Origin: Cephalopachus bancanus
Lineage: Eukaryota > Chordata > Mammalia > Primates > Tarsiidae
Direction of reading: 5' to 3'
NCBI GenBank assembly: GCA_027257055.1
Contig: JAPVLO010000045.1
Coordinates: forward strand, 248,001-312,000
Length of the DNA: 64,000 nucleotides
The notes beneath the pieces were generated by a model that saw nothing but the letters and a program-made list of their open reading frames with translations, had not been told where the DNA came from and did no database searches. Shown here one piece after another: positions 39,690 to 52,319 of the stretch (positions within the stretch are counted from its first letter, which is position 1; each line of letters starts with the position of its first letter). The position numbers and the translations under genes are program-made.

Positions 39690-40030
39690 ACCTGAAGTTT
39701 TAAAAAGCCTTAAAAGATATAAAAAATGTTAGAGAATATCAAGACTATACTATACTGGCTAGGAATGCATACTTGGGTGATAAAATGATAAAGTTTCCAA
39801 GGAAATGCTTGGCATAAAAGCCAGGAACGTTGAGATTGGGATAGTGAAAATTGGGAGGATCCTGGGGTGAGGAGCAAACTTCTCTTCCTGGAGCTGAATG
39901 GTGGTTAAATGGATATTCTCCTAATAGCTATTCATTAAGCCATACTTTTGGTTTGTGACTTTCTTGTATCTTTATTTTACTTTACAGTAAAAATGGGACA
40001 CTAAGAAAGTATTTACAATCATGCAAATAT
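39690..40030 (+). mobile_element. Possible old L1 3' end
   Basis: 'ctttcttgtatctttattttac' and 'cagtaaaaatggg' resemble the very end of old L1ME copies. Weak. Confidence 0.35.
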
Positions 40031-41513
40031 TATTTTGTGTAGAGCATCAATGTGCAATTGGAAGGAAATGTAGTCATATGTCACAAAACTGAACTATACA
40101 GAGTAGAATGTTCCAAGCATCAAGGACAGATAAATTACCTTTTCTTTTCACCCTCACAAGGACTCAAAATCATACTGCATTTTAGCTTCATTCTGTGTTT
40201 GGGTTGTGGTTTTCTTATTTTTATATTCTTTCTCTCCCCAGGGTTTCTACTTGTCTTTTTATTTTCTGTAGACAAAAGAAGCACATAACTTCATATTATC
40301 ACCCAGGCCATCCAGCTGCTTAATTCAACTATTAATGTGATTTCACTTCTTGGAGACTTATTCTCCGAGCTCTCTGATTTATTGTTTTAATTTGGACTGG
40401 TTACTTCCTAAGCTGCTGCACAACTCTTATCCTGGGTTTTTTTGTTTTGTTTTTGTTTTTGACATTGAGCAACTGGATTGGGTCCTCTATTTATTTGATC
40501 CCATGTTTTTCTTGGATTTCTTATTTTCTCTTGATTTGCTGGTTACTTTAAAAGGAGATTATTTTCCACAATGATTGTATGGAGATAATTTGTTTTGAGT
40601 TCTTGTATGTCATCATTTTACCTCACACTTCATCTAGAGCTGGCTATGTACAAAACATTAGGTTCAAAATAATTTTCCCTTAGAACTTTAAGAACTATTT
40701 TCTGACATCCTTTGTTGCTTATGTGTGTGACACTAATCTAATTCTTACTCCTTTATAGTTAACCTTTTTTTTTTTGTCTCAAGACAAATAGATCTTTCCT
40801 TTGTCCTTGGTATTGAGAAATTTCATAATGACGTACCTTTGTGTAGGTCTTTTTTATTTCTCTGCTCTGTACTTGCTGAGCCTTGTAATCTACAAAGCCA
40901 TATATCTTTCTTCAGCTCTGGAAAACTTTGTTCTGTTATTTATTTTCCTATTTTTCTCCCTTGTATTTTCACCTTCTGAAATTCATTTGAGGGCTACTTC
41001 CTGGATAATGCCTTTATATGACTCTTAACATTTTGCTTATATTTTCATTTCTTTGGCTTTTGCTGTATATTCCAGAAGATCTCATTGACTTTTTTGGGTG
41101 GCTTTTCTAATAATTTAAAAATATTTAGCTATTATATTTTTGATTGGTCCTTTGTAACAAAACCCTGCTCTAGGTTTTTTAGGCATTTCTGTCTCAAATC
41201 TTTTTAGGTATGCTAATAGATATTATTTTTAGGTTGTTTCCTTGTCGCTTAGTTAATATTTCCTTTGAGGTCAGATATTTGGTTTGATCATATAGACCCC
41301 TCTGTTTTGTACCACTGGTTTCCACTATTGCGTAGGTCCTTGGCGCCTTTGAATGGAAGCTTTCATTGTCAGCTTGGAACTAGTATGTGTGGATGGCAGC
41401 CTTTGCATGGTGAGGAAGCAAATGCTAAATAATAAGGGTTTGACTCTGGGTTTATCTATCAGTCATGGTTCTTTGGATACAAGGGAAACTTACAGGAAAG
41501 ACACTTACAGGGT
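40031..41513. other. AT-rich sequence, possibly an old LINE remnant
   Basis: T-rich plus strand with open but featureless frames. The phrases near 40640-41120 resemble antisense LINE sequence, which I cannot place in a family. Confidence 0.3.
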
Positions 41514-41630
41514 GAAGTCTTCCTGTATGAGATTTATTCTCTTCTCCTTTACTGCCATAACAATGCAATTTTAGGAACGAGGAAAATAAAGGCCTATTGA
41601 CTCTGCCATCTTGGATCAGAAACCTTGGGA
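41514..41630 (+). repeat. Direct repeat, copy 1
   Basis: Shares an alignable block with 42415-42516: 'tcctgtatg', 'tctcctttactgccat', 'gcaattttag', 'aaaggcctat', 'catcttggatcagaaacctt'. Confidence 0.7.
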
Positions 41631-42414
41631 AAGATAAGGGGTGATATGAAGTCTAGGGTAAAGTCGAAGAACCTGGCTCAGGGAAGGATGGGAGCTGGGA
41701 TACATAGGAACCAGAACATCTCCAGCTATTTACCTCTTGCTGACAGTTACGTTTTAGGAACCAACAGTTTTTTCAGGGCACTATTGGGGGATGAGAGGAC
41801 TTGAGTCACTTTTAGTCTCTGTGTCAGTCTGTTGAGAGATTATCTGCTTGGTGTCACACTTGGGTCAGGGGTCCACTCCTTGGCCAAGAGAGGAAGGCAC
41901 CTTGTTCCATAATTTCTTGATTGATTGGACTGTAACCAGTGCAAGATGGGTGGTTCCCCAAAGTGAAATTGGGATTCTAAAAGAAAAGGGAATGAATGCA
42001 AGGCAGGCTAAAGGATCGGTGCCCATGGCAGGTGTTGGCACATGAGCCAGCAGCCTTGGTCCTCCCCAAGGAGGTTTTCACTCTTTCTAGCTAGCATAGT
42101 TCTGCTCCCCCTCACCTCCCAGGGGTCATCCTCCAGCTGGCAGTTGTTTTCCAAATGTCCGGGGCGTGACTCGCCCATCTGTTCCAACAGCAGCCCTTTC
42201 ATTCATCATCCTGATTTCTGCTTCACTTCCCACTCCCACTCGTTGTTCCTGCTGACCTTGAACTCAGAGCCTCCCTAATGGCTCCAGCCTCAGCTACAGC
42301 TTCCTCTGGTGTATATTCTGAGTGGTTGCTTCTTTCCCTCTTGTTTTATCTGCCAGTACAATCTCATCTGCTCTCTTTATTCCCAGAATTTCACCAAATT
42401 ATTTCTGACTTGCT
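41631..42414. other. Spacer between direct repeats
   Basis: No repeat or coding signal recognised. Frames at 42042-42278 and 42202-42008 overlap on opposite strands. Confidence 0.4.
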
Positions 42415-42516
42415 GAAGCCTTCCTGTATGTCTTTCTCCTTTACTGCCATGTCGATGTGATTTTAGAAAGGAGGGAGGCAAAGGCCTGTCAACATCTTGG
42501 ATCAGAGGCCTTGGCA
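42415..42516 (+). repeat. Direct repeat, copy 2
   Basis: Aligns with 41514-41630 apart from an insertion of about 13 bp in copy 1 after 'tcctgtatg' and scattered changes. Confidence 0.7.
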
Positions 42517-43015
42517 AATAGATTAATCTCTTGGTTTCTTTGAATATTTCCATGAATGGTTGATTTTAGGGGCTTCCTTCTTCCTGGCAAATAATCCACA
42601 TTTGTTGAATGTTTGATGCGAAGTCCCTGGCATGTCTAGCTCTTCCTTGCTCAGGATGGAAGGGAGACTTACTGTTTATTTAAAGCTGTGCTCAAGTTTT
42701 ATCAGCAGGCACTCCATAGATCCAGGCACAAGCTGCCGCAGTATCTCAGATATCTTCTGTCGCCCGGGCTGAGCTCATTGCTGACAGACCTCGCCCAATT
42801 TATCTTTTCCCTTGACTTTTGTGCTTGCCTAGATGCTACATTTTAAAGCAAATTCTCTTCTCTCATCTCCCAAAAGAAACTAAAATGAAGATCTGTTCAA
42901 AATTTTCAAAGGCTTGCGCTCTCTCTATTCTGATAAGTTACCCGCTGAATAAAATGTTATCTTTTGGGAAGGGAGGGAACTTGGAACCATTTTTTAAAAG
43001 TAGAAGCCAGAAGAC
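42517..43015. other. Unique sequence
   Basis: No repeat or coding signal recognised. Confidence 0.4.
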
Positions 43016-43019
43016 TAAA

Positions 43020-43205
43020 AATTTTTGCCCTTGTCTGGTCATTTACTAGTGTGTGACCTTTGAGAGGTCACTGAGTTTCAGTTTTGATACCTGAAAAGTG
43101 GGGCTGAGAATACTGCCTCTCGTTCCTTCCTGTGGCTCTCATAAAGACACTATCTTAAAAAGCACGTTATAAACTATTATATAAACACAAAAGCTATTGT
43201 TGAGA
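43020..43205 (+). repeat. MIR SINE
   Basis: 'atttactagtgtgtgaccttt', 'tgagtttcagttttgatacct', 'gctgagaatactgcct', then the A/T-rich end. Confidence 0.65.
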
Positions 43206-43344
43206 AGAGTCAGCACTGTTGAAGCAACCTTTGAAATTGCCTTAAGCCCGTGGGCTCTAGAAAAAGTGTGGATCTGGGCAGAAACCAGATTTTAGTGGTA
43301 GGTTATGATCTGTGTTATATGGAGTGTGGGCTCCACGGGGAATT

Positions 43345-44230
43345 TATGTGTTCAACAAATATTCACTAAGTGCCTTCTCAGGGTCTGGCACAGTCATTGC
43401 AGGGCGCTGGGGGTATAATGTGAGAAAATCGCTGTGGTGCCTGCCAGCCTGGAGCCTACTGACTAGAGGGGGAGATTGATATTATCCAAATAGCCACCTA
43501 TGTTAATACAACAGGTTGGAAACCATGTGAGAGCAAGGACTGTTTGGCCACTACTGTGTTCTCAGTACCTAGAACACCTGACAAATCCCTAATACATGTT
43601 TGCCGAACTTGTAGTGATTCCTAGGAAGGAAGAGCACAGCAAGTCTGAACTCAAACATCAGGGGCCCTGTTTAGCCTTGGGTTGAGGATGTCCCTGAGCA
43701 AGTGGTGACTGAGTCAAGATCTAAAGGATGAGCAAGAATGAACTCGGATGAGGTGAGAAGTTCTGTTCCAAGTTCAGAGATTGAAGGAGGAAAGAACTTG
43801 GAAGGTTCTAGCGACTGAAAGGAGGGCAGGGACTTGAAATAGCCCAGAAAGAGAGGCAGAAGAAACACGGAGAGAGGTAGGACGAGAGAGAGAGGAGTCA
43901 TAGGCGCTTATAGAACTTTCAAAATACCGTGGTTTTTGTCCTGGGAGGAAGGGGAACCAGGGAAGGGCCTTGAGAAGGGAAGACCATTGAGATTTGAGAT
44001 TTATGCTGTAAATCAACTTTGTGGTCAGGGAACTCAGAGAGAAACCTGTTGGGAGGCAGTTGCTGAATTCAGACAAGAGAGACCAGTGGTTTGGACCAGA
44101 GCTGTCATGGAGGAAATGGAGAGAAGTGCATGAAATCAAGATCTGTGATCAGATTTACGATCTATGATTTTGAGGTATGATCAGCCAGACTTTGTAGTGA
44201 ATTGACTGTGAAGAAAGAGAGAGTCAAGCA
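43345..44230 (-). repeat. L2 fragment, antisense
   Basis: 'gttcaacaaatattcactaag', 'tctggcacagtcattgc', 'ggcgctgggggtataatg', then 'ctaaaggatgagcaagaatg', 'cttggaaggttctagcgac', 'gatcagatttacgat' follow antisense L2. An L2-like sense 3' end (43520-43620) may be a separate insertion. The minus open frame 44139-43774 is a by-product. Confidence 0.6.
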
Positions 44231-45589
44231 CCTAGCTTGACTTCTCATTTCTGTTCATAGCTTAATAGACGGGAGTACATCCAATGAGAGAAGGGACTCA
44301 GTGAAGTGTTGACCTAAGTGTCAAGGGACCTCTGACAACATGAGCCCTTGGATACATTTCAGGAATCTCTCTGCCTGAGGGTTCACCCTTAGAGTTCCCT
44401 CTTCTTGTCATTCTTTTATCTCCTGGTTTTATTCGTTATATAATAGTTGCCTCCAAGAACAGCACCATGCAAGCTGTCCTGGAGCCCAGAAAGGCTCATG
44501 GAACAAATTAAGATGTTCAAATCACACGGTGTATCAAATAAGTGTAGTAGATTTCATTACATAGCAAGAAGCAAAGAAAAAGAGATGGGACTGATTACAC
44601 ACTTAGGATAGGGTTCAAGGGCCACATTACCCAAGTCCCGGGCTGTGCAAATTTGTATGTCCTGTCTCTGCCACATTAGTGTTCCCTGCTGATGATGTGA
44701 TAATAAGGACCAAGTTGAAGTTTGACTAACATGAATGGAAAGTGACTGAGGACAATACATACCCTTGTTTTATCAGCAAGACATAAGGGCAAGTACCCTG
44801 GTCTCGGCTACAGTTTGGCTGCTAGCCATCAACTTGTGTTTCTTCTGCAGAACAAATGTAGGGCCAGAATGGGAGCATTGTGGGTGCCACCGATGAGTGG
44901 TCAATTTTGGGGCTTCATAGCTGTTAGCCCAAAGGCAGCATAATCATAATTTTGACTTGGTCTTTTCATCCTTTTAAAATCTATAAGTAACACTGTTGCT
45001 TCAATTTATTCCATTGATTTAAATAATTTCATTTATTCTATCTCTTTTTATAGCTCTGACAGGCTAATGATTACTTACTCTTTATATTTAACATATCTTA
45101 GCAATTCTGCCTAATTCTCACAAGGTACTTATTGACTCATCATCTATGTTTAACACTTCCTATGAGTTTAACTTACATCTCATTTAGTTCCTTAATCTTT
45201 GTGAGTTTCATCTAACCTACTTGTATCTTTTGTCTCTTAGAGCAGAATTGGATATTCTCGATCATAAGGGAAACATACATTATATGTTCTATTAAGAAAA
45301 ATCTTTTGAGTTTTGTAATACACCTAGCATAGAGTCAAGTATCTTATGGTATTCCAAAAATAAATAGTAGCTATGTAATGTTTATATGTTATATTCAGGC
45401 ATGTCTACTTTAGTCAAAGAAAATTGTAAAAATCTGTAATAAAGCATGGTATGTTAGGCAACGCTTATTCAGTTTTTAAAGTGTTTCACTTTACAAATGA
45501 TTCTCCATAGTAAGTTCTCCTAAAGTATTTAAAACATGATCCAGTGTATAACAATTATAATTATTATGAATTATTATTGATGATCTTAG
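44231..45589. other. Unique AT-rich sequence
   Basis: No repeat or coding signal recognised. Confidence 0.4.
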
Positions 45590-45658
45590 ATAATTCTTTT
45601 TTTAAAATAAATACACAATTTTAAATAAATAAATTCTGGGTTTTTTGGGTCCCCTATG
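45590..45658 (+). mobile_element. Possible mariner end
   Basis: AATAAATACACAATTTTAAA... then AAATTCTGGGTTTTTTGGG and TCCCCTA closely match the right end of the mariner at 59310-59378. No partner end was found upstream, so a remnant. Confidence 0.5.
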
Positions 45659-45900
45659 GTTGATCTTAGGTAACTTAAATAAAGAGAGGTACACTTAGAT
45701 TACACAGGACACTGTAGATTATCTCTCCTCAGCAGCCTGTTATCTTGTCCTGACTTATAGACAGTACTTTAAAAAGTCAAGACCTAATACCATTCAAAAA
45801 CATAAAACAAGACAGGAAGATCATATCAGTTAGAATACCAGTTTGGTTGCTATTCCAAGACCAAAATAATAGTGGTTTAGACAAGATAGAAGTTTCTTTC
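45659..45900. other. Unique sequence
   Basis: Nothing recognised. Confidence 0.4.
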
Positions 45901-46702
45901 TGTGGTAGCAAAGTAATGGCCTCCCAAGGAGATCTATATCCTAATTTCCAGAACCTGTGAATTTTACCTTACATGGCAAAAAGGACTTGTAAGGGATTAA
46001 GGTAACAGACCTTGAAATCAGAACGTTATCCTGGGTTACCTAGGTGGGCTTTTAAAAGTGGAGACTCTTTCCCCAGCTGTGGTCACAGACAGGTGTGATG
46101 TTGGAAGAAGAGTCAGAGAGATGAGATGTGAGAAAGACTCAACCTGCTATTGCTGGCTTTGAAGATGGCAGAAGGACCATAAGCCAAGGCATGTGGGTAG
46201 CCTTTAGAAGCAGGAAAAGGGGATTCTCCCCAAGAACATCTGGGAAGAAAAGAAATCAGCCCTGTCCACATCTTGACTTTTTTTTTTTTTTGAGTTGGAG
46301 TCTCATTCTTTCACCCAGACTGGAGTGCAGTGGCACGTTTCTGGCCACTGCAGCCTCGACCTGCTGGGATTCAGCGATCCTTCCGCCTCAGCCTTCCAAG
46401 TAGCTGGAACTACAGGCGTGCGCCACCACGCCCGGCCAATTTTTGACTTATTGTAGAGATGAGGTCTCGCCAAGTTGCCCAGGTGGGTCTCGAACCTGCG
46501 GGCTCAAGCAATCCACTCACTTCAGCCTCCCAAAGCGCAGGATTACAGGTTGAGCCACCGAGCCTGGCTCACACCTTGATTTTAACCCAGTGAGAACTGT
46601 GTCAGAATTCTGACCTACAGAACTGTAAAATAATAAACTCGTGTTGTCTGTAGCCACTAAATTTGTGGCAATTTGTTATAGCAGCAATGGGAAACGAATA
46701 CA
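45901..46702 (+). mobile_element. MLT1-type MaLR 5' LTR, split by Alu
   Basis: Begins TGTGGTAGCAAAG; 'ccagaacctgtgaatttta', 'ttacatggcaaaaaggactt', 'ttatcctgggttacctagg', 'cataagccaaggcatg', 'caccttgattttaacccag', 'aataataaactcgtgttg', 'gcagcaatgggaaacgaata' in MLT1 order. The MaLR interior continues directly. Confidence 0.92.
46278..46569 (-). repeat. Alu in the MLT1 LTR, CCAAGTT subfamily
   Basis: Antisense full length. Duplication cacatcttga / cacaccttga (46267-46276, 46570-46579). Confidence 0.95.
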
Positions 46703-47790
46703 GATTTTGATACCTGGAAACAAGGTGCTGCTGTGACCAATGTAATGTAACTAATATTGTAGTGTAACTAACTGTAGAAGTGGCCTTGGAGCTGAGCAGT
46801 GGGCAGGGGCTGGGGGAATTTTGAAGAGCCTAGATTGTCTTAAGCAGACTGATGGTGGGAATATGAATATTAAAGTTTTTGCTGGTGAGAGCTCAGAAGA
46901 GTTACCTTAGAGATACCTAAATGGACAAGAACAGATATTAACAGAAATCTGAATTTTAAGGATGCTTCTGGTGTGAACTCAGATAGAAGTGAGGAACATG
47001 GAATTAGAAACTGGAGGAAAGTTAGCAGAATTGTGACTTGTACTCATGTGGAAAGCAGAGCTTGTAAATGATGAACTTGGATATTTAGGTGAGAAGATTT
47101 CCAAGGAAAGTGCTAAAGGTATAGCCTGGGTTAATTGTGCTTCCTATAGTAAAATCCAAGAGGACAAGACAGTTGTTAAACAAAAAAGACCCAGGACTTG
47201 ATGTTTTGGAAAATACTTAGACTATTCAGATTGCAAAAGATGCTAAAATTGAAATATTTATTGTTAGAAAAATCATCCTCTAAAAATAAAAAGCTGAAGG
47301 TGTGGCTGGCTATACAATCTTTTGCTAATATTTCAGAAAGATCAAAAGGTAAGAGTAGGCTGGACACGGTGGCTCATACCTGTAATCCCAGCACTTTCAG
47401 AGGCTGAGGCAGGAGGACTGCTTGAGCCTAGTTTAAGACCAGCCTGGGCAAAATAGTGAGACCCCTATCTCTACAAAATGTCAAACAGTTAACTAGGTGC
47501 AGTGGCATGTGCTTGTAGTTCCAGTTACTTGGAGCCTGAGGTGGGAGGATCGCCTTGAGCCCAGGAGTTTGAGGCTGTGGTGAGCCGTGATTATGCCATT
47601 GCATTCCAGCCTGAGACCCTGACTCAAAAATAAATAAATAAACAAACAAATAAATAAATAAAGTCAGAGTATTCAGTTATACAAAAGCCTCTTTGAAGTT
47701 TGTAGCACACAACCATCTCTGCAAAAGCAAAAATAAAGATGGGATTATATAGCAAAGATCTGTGGAATAAATTCTTGTGACATACATAGG
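46703..47790 (+). mobile_element. MaLR interior remnant
   Basis: Starts with 'ttttgatacctggaaacaagg' right after the LTR, then 'agaagtggccttggagctg', 'tagattgtcttaagcagact', 'gggaatatgaatattaaag': typical MaLR gag-like interior. No open frame. No second LTR was identified directly downstream. Confidence 0.8.
47357..47665 (+). repeat. Alu, older, in MaLR interior
   Basis: Sense, GGCTGGACACGGTGGCTC to an AAAT-repeat tail. Confidence 0.92.
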
Positions 47791-47799
47791 AGACTCACA

Positions 47800-48078
47800 G
47801 TGTTCTTGAGAATTTCATACCAGCAAAAATGCTGCCAGCTTGACCTGAATGGGACAGGTTATGAAATGAAGGAAGACCACTGCACTCTGCCTCGCCGAAG
47901 TCTACAAGTGGGAATCAGACTGAAAAAAACAACTCAGCTGCAAACATATGCTACCATTCATGAAAAGAGAAGAGCATACCAGATGGAAAAGGAAGAGAGA
48001 AGAACTAAAAAGTTGGGCATTTCTGGGTGCCCCTCCTGGATAGTCTTTGTACGAAATGGGCCTCCGGTTTGTTTGTAA
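47800..48078 (+). other. Unassigned 92-codon open frame
   Basis: A basic, lysine/arginine/glutamate-rich frame with M-E-K-E-E-R-R-T-K-K. It follows the MaLR interior and could simply be its continuation. No start context, domain or splice evidence. I do not recognise it. Confidence 0.2.
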
Positions 48079-48574
48079 GGAGCTATGACTACGTCTGCAT
48101 TCCTACAGTAATAGAGTGTGGCTGTGTATGCTTTCAGATGTTGTGGGACAGAATGTCAGGGTTATATTTATAAGCAGTTCATGCAGTCACTACTAGTATG
48201 ATTGGTGTTCTTTTGATGGTAATAGAAGCTAGTATAGAGAACTAGCCCAATGTTTCAAGGAGGTGTCAAAATTTGCATCATCCCAGTTTAGTTATTTGGA
48301 GGAAACAAGTTTTCATGCCAATGTAAGCAGAGAAAAGGAGAAAGTACTGACATAACAATAGAGCTGGCCAAGATGTGAATACCCTAATTTTAAAAAGCAC
48401 TGGAAGTTTTAATTTTGAAATTTCTCTTTGATCTAGTTGGCAATTGATTGACTGTTTCTACAGACTTGTGCATTCATTTAACAACAGACTTGAAATAACT
48501 TCTGTGTGTGCCAAATTTTAAGCTAGGTCTAGGGAGAATGGAGCTCATTAAGATGCATTTCCCTGTCTGTGCAG
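48079..48574. other. Unique sequence
   Basis: Nothing recognised, apart from a faint L2-like end near 48500. Confidence 0.35.
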
Positions 48575-49084
48575 ACTGCAATAAATGGCCACAAATTCCT
48601 CCTGTCTCTGAATGGGATCCTCTTAGCCATGTGACTGGGCCTCTGTTCCCTTTAATAGGTGAAATCTATTTCACATCTTGAGTGTGAGCTGACCTTGTGA
48701 CTCACCTTGTCTGATAGAATGTAGCAAGAGGGACATTATGGGAGTTTCCGTTGTGGAAGTTCAGGTCTTGCAGCCTTCAGTCTTGGAATGCTTCTGCGAC
48801 TGCGGGATGAACCAAGGCTAGTCTCGTGGGGTGATGAGAGATCACATGGAGACAGGCCCCAGCCAGCAGTCAGTCATACAGCACGGTCATTTTGCGACAT
48901 TTAGTCCCAGCTGAACTGCTTGCTGATAGCTACCAAATAAGTAAACCCAGATGAGACCAGGAAAAATTCCCACCCATCTGCATCTAGCTTACACTGATGA
49001 CCCACAGTATCATGAGCTAATACATTATTCTTATTTTAAGTTACTGAGTTTTGCGATGGTTTATTACTATCACAGTATACAACT
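48575..49084 (+). mobile_element. MLT1-type LTR
   Basis: 'ttaatgagct...' style ending is replaced by 'tattcttattttaagttactgag' and 'tgcgatggtttattactatc', with earlier 'gagtgtgagctgaccttgtg', 'cacatggagacaggcccc' in MLT1-like order. Diverged; subfamily not called. Confidence 0.65.
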
Positions 49085-49126
49085 GCTTTTGAGCGGCTCA
49101 CTGTCTAATGAGTGTATTTCCATGGA

Positions 49127-49420
49127 TTTTTTTTTTTTTGAGTCGAGATCTCACTCTGTCACTCAGGCTGGAGTGCAGTGACATGATCACGACTCACTGC
49201 AGTCTTGACCTCTTGGGGCTCAGGCAATCCTTCCACCTCAGCCTCCTGAATAGCTAGGACTACAGGTATGTGCCACAATGCCCAACTAGTTTATTTTTTT
49301 GGAGAGACAAGGTCTCACTATGTTACCCAGGCTGGTCTCGAACTCTTGGCCTCATGTGATCCTCCCATCTCAGCCTCCTAAAGTGTTGAGATTACAGGCG
49401 TGAGCCACTACACACAGCTG
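49127..49420 (-). repeat. Alu, full length, older
   Basis: Antisense from TTTTTGAGTCGAGATCTCAC to GAGCCACTACACACAGCT. Confidence 0.93.
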
Positions 49421-51340
49421 GCTTTTTAGTCTAAAAGATTTATCTAGGAGTTCTATATTTAGATTGTGGGACTTCAACTCGTTGGGCTGCTCACCTTGAT
49501 ATTTTCTATTTTGTTTTTCTATTTTTGTAGCCCTGATTTTCTTGATATCATGTGCTACTTTTAAACTTTGCTAATAAGGTTTTATACAATTTTAGATCGG
49601 TATCTCAAGAGAAATTACCGTTGGGTTTATGTTGAACTCTTACTTGTCAAGAGATGTTTTATACCACAAGAGTGAGGGAAAGACCTGTGGCAGGGAGGGA
49701 CCATCGACACTGGATTTGACTTCATTGCAAGAAGCAGGGATACAGTTCTCCTTGGACAGCTTACTCCATCCTCTGACTTCTGAGCCTGGTGTTCTAGAGT
49801 ACTTTGGGGCCTGGCTGTGGGAGTAATTCTCACCAGTATTCCTCCTTATGGAAGAGTTGTATGAAGTTGGACAATGCCTTTGTGCTCCCCTACCATTTAA
49901 AATAGAATTTCACTTTGCAAACGAACCCCCAACCAAAATCTTATTAAGTGGCACGTGGGAGAGAGTGCCTTTCTGTGGTTATCAATCGAATAAAACTCAC
50001 CATACCCTTAGGAGTTTTCCCTAGCCGAGAAGTGCCATCTGGGCTGGCACTCAGGAATGAGTTTGTCTCTGGATGAAATAACTTTCTGACGGCAGACGAT
50101 CTGCGTCTTTAGTATAGGGATGTGCTTACTAGTGACTGGATGTTTTAGGTCATAAACGAATTGGAAGCTGGGCTTGTATCTAGGAGATCAAAATATTTAG
50201 GATATTGTGTGTAACATGATGTGTCTGTCTTTTTCTAAAAGCCCCATTGGTTCTCAGGGATATGCTCTTTGTTCTCAGTGATATATTCTTTCCTCTTACT
50301 TTGTGTGTGTGTGTGACATTTCTTCCTGATTTATGGTGAGGATTGAGGCACTGTAACATTTAGTGTTAATGAGCTCATGTTTCTCAGTGAGGAGCAGGAC
50401 AGAGAGTAGATTCTTGTATACTGTTTGCTTCTAGTTATTTAAATACATAATTTACAGAAGATTTTACAAAAAGAATCACAATCTTACCTCCAGGATGTAA
50501 GGCCTTAGTCACCAAGTTACATAGCTGTTGGTGATTTTGTGATGTGTAGGAGTTTTTCCTTTAATTTATCAATTGCTTGCCCTAATTTACTTCCAGACTC
50601 TCAGAAGAATTTGAGAAGAATGTTTTATTAAAATACCAGTTGAGGGTAAAATAGTACACTGAACAGTACAGTAGTAATTTTATTAAATGTAGGTGAAATG
50701 CTAAACTAGTTATTGTTTGAAAATTTTAAAAGCTCATAGAGCTTCCTAAGGAACTTATTTTTTATACAGAGAGTATTTGGAGACATGACAGGTCTTTTAT
50801 AATCTGAGTGTTACAAGCTCATGGTCCCTTCTGAGGAACACTGCCAGACCCATAGCTCTCTTCTGAAAAAAGCATAAGCAGACAGTTCTCTACTCTTCAT
50901 TCTATTCTGCAGTCTTGTAACCCTGTTACCCTGACCATAGCTGAGGGGACCAAAGATTAATTGATTGACTGATGACTGAGCCAAAGGGAGTTGTAGGTCA
51001 GTTGAGGTCAATAGGCCCACCCAATCCAATCTACTTGGGGAGCCTGAATTCCATTCACTCAAAGAGTTGCCAGCAGTCAAATGGCCCAGGAAACGTGGAG
51101 CCAAGCGACATGGAGACTGGCAGTAAATAGAAGGTATGAAGCAATGGTAGCTGTAGGTGAGAAGTCATGAGGCAAGGAAAAATTGAGGGGAGAAACTTAG
51201 TGAGTAGACCGTGTCACCACAAAGCGGAGCTCTGGGACAGGGAGCATCTCTCTTCTGAGGGGAGATGGCAGAACAGCCGGAAGTTAGTGAGACACCTTTA
51301 GTGGCATTTACTCACTTCACAGCAATCCCTTTCTTGGGAC
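49421..51340. other. Unique sequence
   Basis: 1.9 kb with no recognised repeat or gene. Opposed frames at 49629-49826 and 49833-49627 are mutual shadows. Confidence 0.4.
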
Positions 51341-51800
51341 AACGTCCTCCTTTCACTTTCTCAAAGTTTCTTCTTGGCAGCCATGTTTGTGCTACATGGC
51401 TCTGCCTTCCAGGCTTCAGTTGATTGGACCAAGGGTGGCAGTTTCATACAAGCTAAGCCAATCAGATGCTCTTTCCTGAACTTCAGATTTGTGCTGGAGA
51501 GTCTAGCCCTGCCTGTGGCTGGAACAAAAGGACTGGAGCTATGAGGTGTGCAGAAGCAAATCGGGTGTGTTGAGAGAAAAGAAAGAAACATGTGGCAAGA
51601 AACAGACATAGAGAGGTCACACAGAGAGAGGAGGGAGACGGTGTGTGTGTCTTGGCTTCTGCTAGCTCTTCATTCCTAATTCCTCAAAGAAGTTCCATAG
51701 AGCATCAAGATACCTGCATTTTCATAATATCCACGACTATTTTTTTTTTAAACGTAGGTGACTTGAGACCGTTTCCAATTTTTGCAACGAAGAGTCTCAA
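51341..51800. other. Old LTR-like repeat, unassigned
   Basis: 'tgattggaccaagggtggcag' and 'taagccaatcagatgctc' recall CCAAT-box regions of old mammalian LTRs. Family and strand not decided. Confidence 0.3.
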
Positions 51801-52090
51801 TGAGGGGTGGAGCTTGTGGTAACCTGTATGAAATTTATGTTCTTCATGAAGTGGAGCAGAGCAGCTGCCAAGACAGCCTTCTTGTTTCTATTACAATAAA
51901 ACTCCAGCTGAGTATATCTCAGTTTATTGCAACCTAGAAAGGGATAACAAACCAATTACCTGGAGAATTTAACATACTAATGGAATCATCCCATAATAAT
52001 GAGATAATGGAGTGTGGAACTAAAGGAATTAGATTTTTCAAACAGCAAATACCAATTGCTATTTGAGGATACTTCTGCTATTTTACTATT
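51801..52090. other. Unique sequence
   Basis: Nothing recognised. Confidence 0.4.
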
Positions 52091-52268
52091 TTTTTTTCCT
52101 GGATCCCCTTTGCTTTATATTTGTCTTTGTGTCCTTGGAGGGCAGGAGCAGTCTTGCTACAATAGGACTAGGGGAATGCCATGCCCAGTTTCTCAGGCTC
52201 AGAGTTCCCTTTTTTCCAGTTGAAGTCTCACTCTGATCCTGCCTACCCTCACTGACAGAGTTTGCCCT
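52091..52268 (+). repeat. Inverted duplication, copy A
   Basis: From the T-run before CTGGATCCCCTTTGC to CTGACAGAGTTTGCCCT. Reverse complement of 53494-53671 with only a few mismatches (one near 52159, two near 52220, one base near 52099). Includes TCCAGTTGAAGTCTCACTCTG, which resembles a short Alu tail. Confidence 0.92.
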
Positions 52269-52319
52269 TCGAGGTGAACAGACACTTTGGTACTAAATGT
52301 GGGCTCAGTGATTGTGACT

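Noticed and set aside
43774..44139. 121-residue minus-strand frame
   Set aside because: Falls in L2-derived sequence with no domain.
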